Shown: piece by piece, positions 5,761 to 9,264 of the stretch
Layout of the letters: every line of letters starts with the position of its first letter
How positions within the stretch are numbered: position 1 is the stretch's first letter
Source of the DNA: JBBQXV01 sp043785585
GTDB lineage: Bacteria; Myxococcota_A; Polyangia; Polyangiales; Polyangiaceae
Direction of reading: 5' to 3'
Assembly (NCBI GenBank): GCA_043785585.1
Contig: JAYVXB010000006.1
Coordinates: 1 to 9,264, forward strand
Length of the DNA stretch: 9,264 nt
Translations under genes and position numbers: made by a program
The notes under the pieces: model-generated
Database searches by the model: none
What the model was told of the DNA's origin: nothing
The model's input: only the letters and a program-made list of their open reading frames with translations

Positions 5761-5861
5761 GTACGGAATCGAGGCATGGCGTTCGTGCGCGAAACGGGAC
5801 GCTGGAGCGTGCGGTGCCGCGACAGGAGCAGCGGCTTCAACATCATCATGCGACCGCGCAG

Positions 5862-6101
5862 TCAGCGCGCCGTCCCGTCGAGCTCCCTCAGCTCCCGCTT
5901 CCAAAACGCCGCCCACGTATGCGTGCCGTGCCCGTGCGTCGACTCGCTCGCCGGGATCGCCACGAGCCTGCCGCGCCTGACGCGCTTGATCTCCCGCTCC
6001 GCAATCCCAAGCTCCGGCGGATTGATGAAGTCGTCGGCGCTGTTCACGAACGTGACCGGCGCGACGATCGCTTCGAGCTCCGCGGACGGATCGTAGTCCA
6101 C
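5862..6101 (-). pseudogene. C-terminal third of an alpha/beta hydrolase (homoserine O-acetyltransferase-like)
   Basis: About 79 codons reading VDYDPSAELEAIVAPVTFVN, then SADDFINPPELGIAEREIKR, and ending in HGHGTHTWAAFWKRELREL and a stop. This matches the end of MetX-like alpha/beta hydrolases: the SADD acidic residue and the GHGT histidine of the catalytic triad are kept. The core with the nucleophile serine and oxyanion hole, some 250 residues, is missing. Upstream the frame degenerates into the leader of the Uma2 gene. A short stretch in another frame (HFDFSENLR) just before it could be a few more residues displaced by an indel. The fragment cannot be an active enzyme. It lies between mntA and the Uma2 gene, whose arrival may have removed its front. 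Confidence 0.75.
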
Positions 6102-6182
6102 GCAGATTCTCCGAGAAATCGAAGTGCCGTTCGTTGGCTCGCGGCGTGCCCTTCCGCGATTCGCCCCTCGCCGCATTGCCGC

Positions 6183-6190
6183 GGGAGAGG
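6183..6190 (+). promoter_or_regulatory. ribosome binding site of the Uma2 gene
   Basis: GGGAGAGG lies nine bases before ATG 6200. It is one of the few strong Shine-Dalgarno sequences in the window and decides for 6200 over the earlier in-frame start at 6134 and the later ATG at 6212. Confidence 0.65.
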
Positions 6191-6199
6191 TTCTTGATC

Positions 6200-6781
6200 A
6201 TGATCCAGCCGATGACGGCGCACGCCCAACCCATGACGCTCGACGAGTGGTTCGCGCTCGACGAGGAAGTGAAAGGCGAGCTCGTGGACGGCTTCCTCGT
6301 CGAGGAAGAAGTGCCCGATCTGATCCACGAAGTCGTCATCGCCTGGCTAATCCGCATACTCGGCAACTGGGGCGTCGGCCGCGGTGCCATCGTCGGCGGC
6401 TCCGGCCTAAAGTTCGCCGTGCGCGCGAACCGGGGGCGCATCCCGGACACGTTCGTCTTCTTCCCGGGCGGTGCGCGCCCACCGAAGCGCGGCCTCATCC
6501 GCGTTCCACCCACCATCGCGATCGAAGTCGTCTCGCCGACACCGCGCGACGAGCGACGCGATCGCGTCGAGAAGCTCGCGGAGTACGCCGCGTTCGGCGT
6601 GCGCTTCTATTGGATCGTCGATCCAGAGCTGCGAACGTTCGAGATCCTCGAGCTCGAAGGCAACGGCCGCTACACACACGTCGTCGGCGTGAGCGACGAA
6701 GCGATCGCGAACGTCCCCGGATGCGAGGGCCTCACGCTCGACGTCGCGGCGCTCTGGGCAGCGGTCGAGGCGCTCGATTGA
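6200..6781 (+). CDS. Uma2-family (PD-(D/E)XK-like) putative endonuclease
   Basis: Encodes 193 residues, the usual length for the family. The N-terminus has MTLDEWFALDEE and a GELVDGFLVEE strand (Glu27), followed by a conserved His43 (LIHEVV). The nuclease-like core has PDTFVFFPG (Asp83), IAIEVVSPTPRDERRDRVEK (Glu109 and Lys125), LAEYAAFGVRFYWIVDPELR and TFEILEL, a typical Uma2 signature. The fold belongs to the restriction-endonuclease superfamily; most members have no proven target. The candidate metal-binding residues are present, so it looks intact. It converges with the next gene, with only seven bases between the two stop codons, and follows a truncated hydrolase. No partner gene is adjacent. 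Confidence 0.88.
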   Translation: MIQPMTAHAQPMTLDEWFALDEEVKGELVDGFLVEEEVPDLIHEVVIAWLIRILGNWGVGRGAIVGGSGLKFAVRANRGRIPDTFVFFPGGARPPKRGLIRVPPTIAIEVVSPTPRDERRDRVEKLAEYAAFGVRFYWIVDPELRTFEILELEGNGRYTHVVGVSDEAIANVPGCEGLTLDVAALWAAVEALD

Positions 6782-6788
6782 TCACCGT

Positions 6789-7790
6789 TCAGTTGGACCG
6801 CTCTCTCTTCTTGCGCCTCGCCGCGAGCGCCGCCGTCCCGCCGGCCGCCGAGATTCCACACAGCGTGCTGATCTCGTACGCGTTCTCCACCCCGCAGTAC
6901 TTGCAAGTGACGATCGGCACCGACGGCAGCTTCTTCCCCTTCATCTCCGCACCGTCGAGCGCCATGACGCCCGCCAGCGCCTCCGGGGCGAAGTCGTAGT
7001 CGCCCGTGCGCCCGCACGCCGTGCATCGCAATTGGAGCCGTCGGTTCCCGAGCCGCGCGTCCGCGACGTTGCGCTCGCGGACCGCGCGGGCGGCCTCGCT
7101 GCGCTTCTTCTCGTTTTCGGCGTCCTGCGCGATGCCGCGCGGAAGCGGATCCTCAGAGCGCGAGAGGCGATGAATGCGCGCGTAGAGATCGGCGATGTAG
7201 CGCTCGCCAGGGACCCAGGCCGCCGCGATCGCCGGAAGCGCACGAGGGTCGCGGAGCGCGTCGAAGGTGTCCCAAACCATCACCGGATCGCTGGACGTCA
7301 AGAGCACCGGCAGCGCGTCGACGACGATGTCGGTCGCCCACTCGTGCTGCTGGTTGCGGAGCGCGCCGTGGGCGACGAGCACTCGCTCGACGCTGCGGCT
7401 CCTGAGCATGGCCGGAGCTTCGCGCCGGAGCTCCGCGTGCTGCCCCGAGAGCCGCTCGGCCGCGTCGCCGAGCGGATCGTCGAATGTCTTCCGCCGTTCG
7501 GGGTGCTCGAGGAGATCGAGCCGCTCCTTCACGGAAGCCGCCAGCTCGTCTCGACGTTTCAGCTCCTCGATGGCCTCGCGCGCTTCCGCCGTCGCAGCGG
7601 AAGCGAAGATCTCGATGCCGGAGCAGACGACGCTGGCGCTCGGGTCGCGGATCGCGCGGGCCGCCTGCCGAGACGCCTCCTCGGGATGGTGTCGAGTCAG
7701 CCAGCACCACGCCCAGCTCCGATCGTAGAAGTCGGGCTCGTAGGTGAAGCGGACGATGTCGTCGCACGTCCAGATGAGGGGATCCCCCAT
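6789..7790 (-). CDS. HEAT-like repeat protein with C-terminal zinc ribbon, function unknown
   Basis: Encodes 333 residues from ATG 7790. Residues 1-35 are aromatic-rich (FTYEPDFYDRSWAWCWLTRH). About 36-215 is a helical, HEAT-like body with paired helices (ASRQAARAIRDPSASVVCSG, VLVAHGALRNQQHEWATDIV, VMVWDTFDALRDPRALPAIA). A charged helix then leads to a zinc ribbon with C256-x2-C259 (CTACG) and C296-x2-C299 (CKYCG) separated by 36 residues. The end is Ala-rich and basic (ARRKKRERSN). No signal peptide, so probably cytoplasmic. HEAT repeats and zinc ribbons both suggest binding of proteins or nucleic acids, but no function can be assigned. The frame stays open upstream as far as 8804; that part is the shadow of the lipoprotein and regulator genes. 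The lipoprotein gene lies 71 bases upstream on the same strand. Confidence 0.75.
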   Translation of the reverse strand: MGDPLIWTCDDIVRFTYEPDFYDRSWAWCWLTRHHPEEASRQAARAIRDPSASVVCSGIEIFASAATAEAREAIEELKRRDELAASVKERLDLLEHPERRKTFDDPLGDAAERLSGQHAELRREAPAMLRSRSVERVLVAHGALRNQQHEWATDIVVDALPVLLTSSDPVMVWDTFDALRDPRALPAIAAAWVPGERYIADLYARIHRLSRSEDPLPRGIAQDAENEKKRSEAARAVRERNVADARLGNRRLQLRCTACGRTGDYDFAPEALAGVMALDGAEMKGKKLPSVPIVTCKYCGVENAYEISTLCGISAAGGTAALAARRKKRERSN

Positions 7791-7861
7791 GCGGCGATGG
7801 TGCCACCAGTCGCGCTGCGCGGGTGACTCTTTCCCCCGGTCGACGCCGACGCGGCGTCCCG

Positions 7862-8245
7862 TCACTGCGAGCAGGCAGGGCCCGTCGTCTTCGCGCAGTC
7901 CGCGCGCCACTCGGTGCTGTCGCCGAGGCCGCGGATGACGCACGTGTCCGCGACGTCGCCCGCGTCGGTCTGGCCGCACACCTCGCGGCATTGCGCGGCG
8001 CTCGCTGGTCCTTCGGCGACGCCGACGCACTTCATGGGATCGCCGGTGAATCCGATCATCCACGTGCAGTGCGACGGCGCGATGAGCGTCCAGCGCATTC
8101 CGCACGCGTCGGCGGGCCTGCTGATGGTGGGCGTTTGCACGTTCGGCGGCGGTTCCGCGGTGTCCGTGCGGCCGCCGCAACCGACGGCGTCGAGAGCGAG
8201 CGTGAAGACGATGGTGAGAGAGCGCGTGGATCGAAGCAAAGGCAT
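7862..8245 (-). CDS. Cys-rich lipoprotein
   Basis: Encodes 127 residues from ATG 8245, with GAGG about ten bases upstream. The signal peptide has Arg5 and Arg8, a hydrophobic core (LTIVFTLALDAV) and a lipobox ending in Cys23 (AVGC). A Pro/Thr spacer follows, then a small domain with eight further cysteines (DACGMRW, SHCTW, MKCVG, QCREVCG, DTCV, ADCAK, PACSQ), which could form four disulfides. It runs to the very end (PACSQ). No named family recognised. The domain has an RWTLIAPSHCTWMIGF strand pattern and may be a small extracellular fold. A longer start at 8353 would add an Arg-rich leader and is unlikely. Confidence 0.8.
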   Translation of the reverse strand: MPLLRSTRSLTIVFTLALDAVGCGGRTDTAEPPPNVQTPTISRPADACGMRWTLIAPSHCTWMIGFTGDPMKCVGVAEGPASAAQCREVCGQTDAGDVADTCVIRGLGDSTEWRADCAKTTGPACSQ

Positions 8246-8374
8246 GACCCCCGCCCTCGCAAGCCTCGTGCAAGCCCGCCTGCGACGCGAACGCCGTGCG
8301 CGTTCCGCGCCTCCGCGGCGGCGGCGACTGCCAGCTTGCGCCACGCCTCGCATCGGCTGTCACGCACGCCGGAA
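8246..8374. other. spacer upstream of the Cys-rich lipoprotein
   Basis: About 130 bases between the regulator stop and the lipoprotein start on the minus strand. No convincing gene, promoter or terminator hairpin seen. Confidence 0.4.
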
Positions 8375-9264
8375 CTACCGCGCCCCCATCTCCTTCGCCA
8401 TCTTCTGCACCTGCACCTCCGGATGCCCCGCGAGCACGCCCCACTCCACGCGATCGATCACGACGCTCGGATTCAACCGAAACATCCGGCCGCCCTCCTC
8501 GATGATCGCAAACCCCGGCGGCAGCAGCCCTTTGAACGCTTCGCGGATCCGGATGACGACCCACTTGTCCTTGGTCATCCCCAGCGCCGTCGTCGACACG
8601 TACGATCGGGGCGTGCGCACATGCGCGACGACGAAGCGCACGAAGTGGACGAACTTTCCGTCCTGAAGATCGTGCGGCGCCCGTTGACGAGGAAGCCGGT
8701 GCGTCGCTTGTTCTTCGCGCCGTCGACGGTGAGGACGACGCGCGCATCGCCCGCGACGGCGGCGTCGCGCGTCTCCGTCGAGATGCCCGTCGCGCCCGTT
8801 GCACTCGTCGCGCCCGTTGCGCCCGCCGCGCTCTCCGCGTTGCATCGCGCGCAGTGCGCGTGGTCCGCGCGTCCGTTCTTCGCGAGCGCCGCGGTCAGCT
8901 TGTCCGGCATCGCGTCGAGCCGCGTCTTCTCCACGAACCCGTCCGCCTCGAGATCCGCCATGCGCCACACGAAGTCCGGATCCGACCGGAACGCAGTGAC
9001 CACGATGACGGCGACGCGCCGCGGCCCGCGCGACGCTTCGCGTACGAGCTTGATGTTCGACTCGCCGGCCTTGTCGTGCGGCCGCGCTCCGGCGGCGTGC
9101 GGGATCTGCATGTCCTGAAGCACGCCGCACGGCGCCCACTCCGCGAAGATCGCGCGCGCCTCGTCGAGCGTCGCGGCGACGCGCGCCTCGAAGCTCATCG
9201 ACTCGACGTCCTCTTTGAGGCCCCGCGCGGTCTCGGGATTGTCCTCGACGATGAGGATGCGATG
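8375..9264 (-). pseudogene. response regulator with low-complexity linker and winged-helix-like C-terminus; apparent frameshift; N-terminus cut by window edge
   Basis: The gene enters from the right edge at RILIVEDNPETARG. The receiver domain is complete in its key residues, numbered from the window edge: Glu7-Asp8, phospho-acceptor Asp51 (VLQDMQIP), Thr90 (VIVVTAF) and Lys113 (FVEKT). A linker holds HAHCARCN (two His, two Cys) and Gly-Ala-Thr repeats. After VVLTVDGAKNKRRTGFLVNGRR the protein-like frame changes near 8671-8680 and continues as DLQDGKFVHFVRFVVAHV, MTKDKWVVIRIREAFKGLLP, PGFAIIEEGGRMFRLNP to a TAG at 8375. This last part resembles a winged-helix output domain, so it was probably a DNA-binding regulator. 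Adding one base at the junction (for example ACC-GAT) restores one frame. It is either a sequence error or a recent break that removes the DNA-binding domain. The partner kinase is not in view. Confidence 0.7.
8785..8828 (-). repeat. 9-bp in-frame repeat encoding Gly-Ala-Thr units
   Basis: Units close to GGCGC[A/G]ACG repeat in tandem and encode GATGATSATGATG in the linker of the response regulator. The codons are nearly identical, consistent with slippage expansion. Confidence 0.7.

Noticed and set aside
5749..6516. Long N-terminal extension of mntA
   Set aside because: It crosses the hydrolase remnant and the Uma2 gene in other frames; the family N-terminus and promoter place the start at 5748.
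7791..8804. Long N-terminal extension of the HEAT-like/zinc-ribbon protein
   Set aside because: It is the shadow of the lipoprotein and regulator genes and has Arg-rich, domain-free sequence.
8785..8828. Gly-Ala-Thr repeats as a collagen-like domain
   Set aside because: Only four or five triplets without proline and in a cytoplasmic regulator; a flexible linker is the simpler reading.
7823..9118. Plus-strand 431-codon open frame opposite the regulator and lipoprotein
   Set aside because: Low-complexity Arg/Ala product; the minus strand carries receiver-domain motifs and a lipobox.

Overview
The window is very GC-rich DNA with strong G/C bias at third codon positions. It carries several small lipoproteins with Asp/Ala/Pro- or Cys-rich bodies, GTG starts and a response regulator with a low-complexity linker. 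Together these suggest a myxobacterium-like member of the Myxococcota (Polyangia type). That is inferred from style and recognised families, not from a marker gene. Nothing here looks like a plasmid or phage backbone: there is no transposase, integrase or tRNA.

Layout. (1) 1-516, plus strand: a 67-codon ORF overlaps a short ORF that looks like a nucleotidyltransferase (AbiEii-like) with its catalytic core removed. (2) 596-1783, plus: an exported di-haem cytochrome c fused to a rhodanese domain with an unusual active-site loop. (3) 1880-2958, minus: a protein of unknown function whose reading frame breaks twice. (4) 2959-3650: about 690 bases without a convincing gene, holding two facing arrays of 11-bp repeats and a field of degenerate short repeats. 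(5) 3651-4995, plus: a Cys-rich lipoprotein and a probable lipoprotein with two C-terminal membrane segments. (6) 5030-6781: a mosaic of gene remnants and toxin/nuclease-type genes. It holds the tail of a lost gene, a complete mntA-hepT toxin-antitoxin pair, the last third of an alpha/beta hydrolase, and a complete Uma2-family gene. (7) 6789-9264, minus: a HEAT-like/zinc-ribbon protein, a Cys-rich lipoprotein, and a response regulator with an apparent frameshift that runs off the right edge.

The clearest functional unit is mntA-hepT: overlapping genes, an intact nucleotidyltransferase motif and an intact HEPN motif. The broken genes around it suggest an accessory, turning-over region. However, at least three apparent frameshifts lie in unrelated genes, so single-base sequence errors in GC-rich DNA must be excluded before any of them is called a pseudogene. 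I found no clear new multi-gene system. The best leads are the cytochrome-rhodanese fusion, the facing 11-bp arrays, and the toxin-antitoxin pair abutting a decapitated gene.
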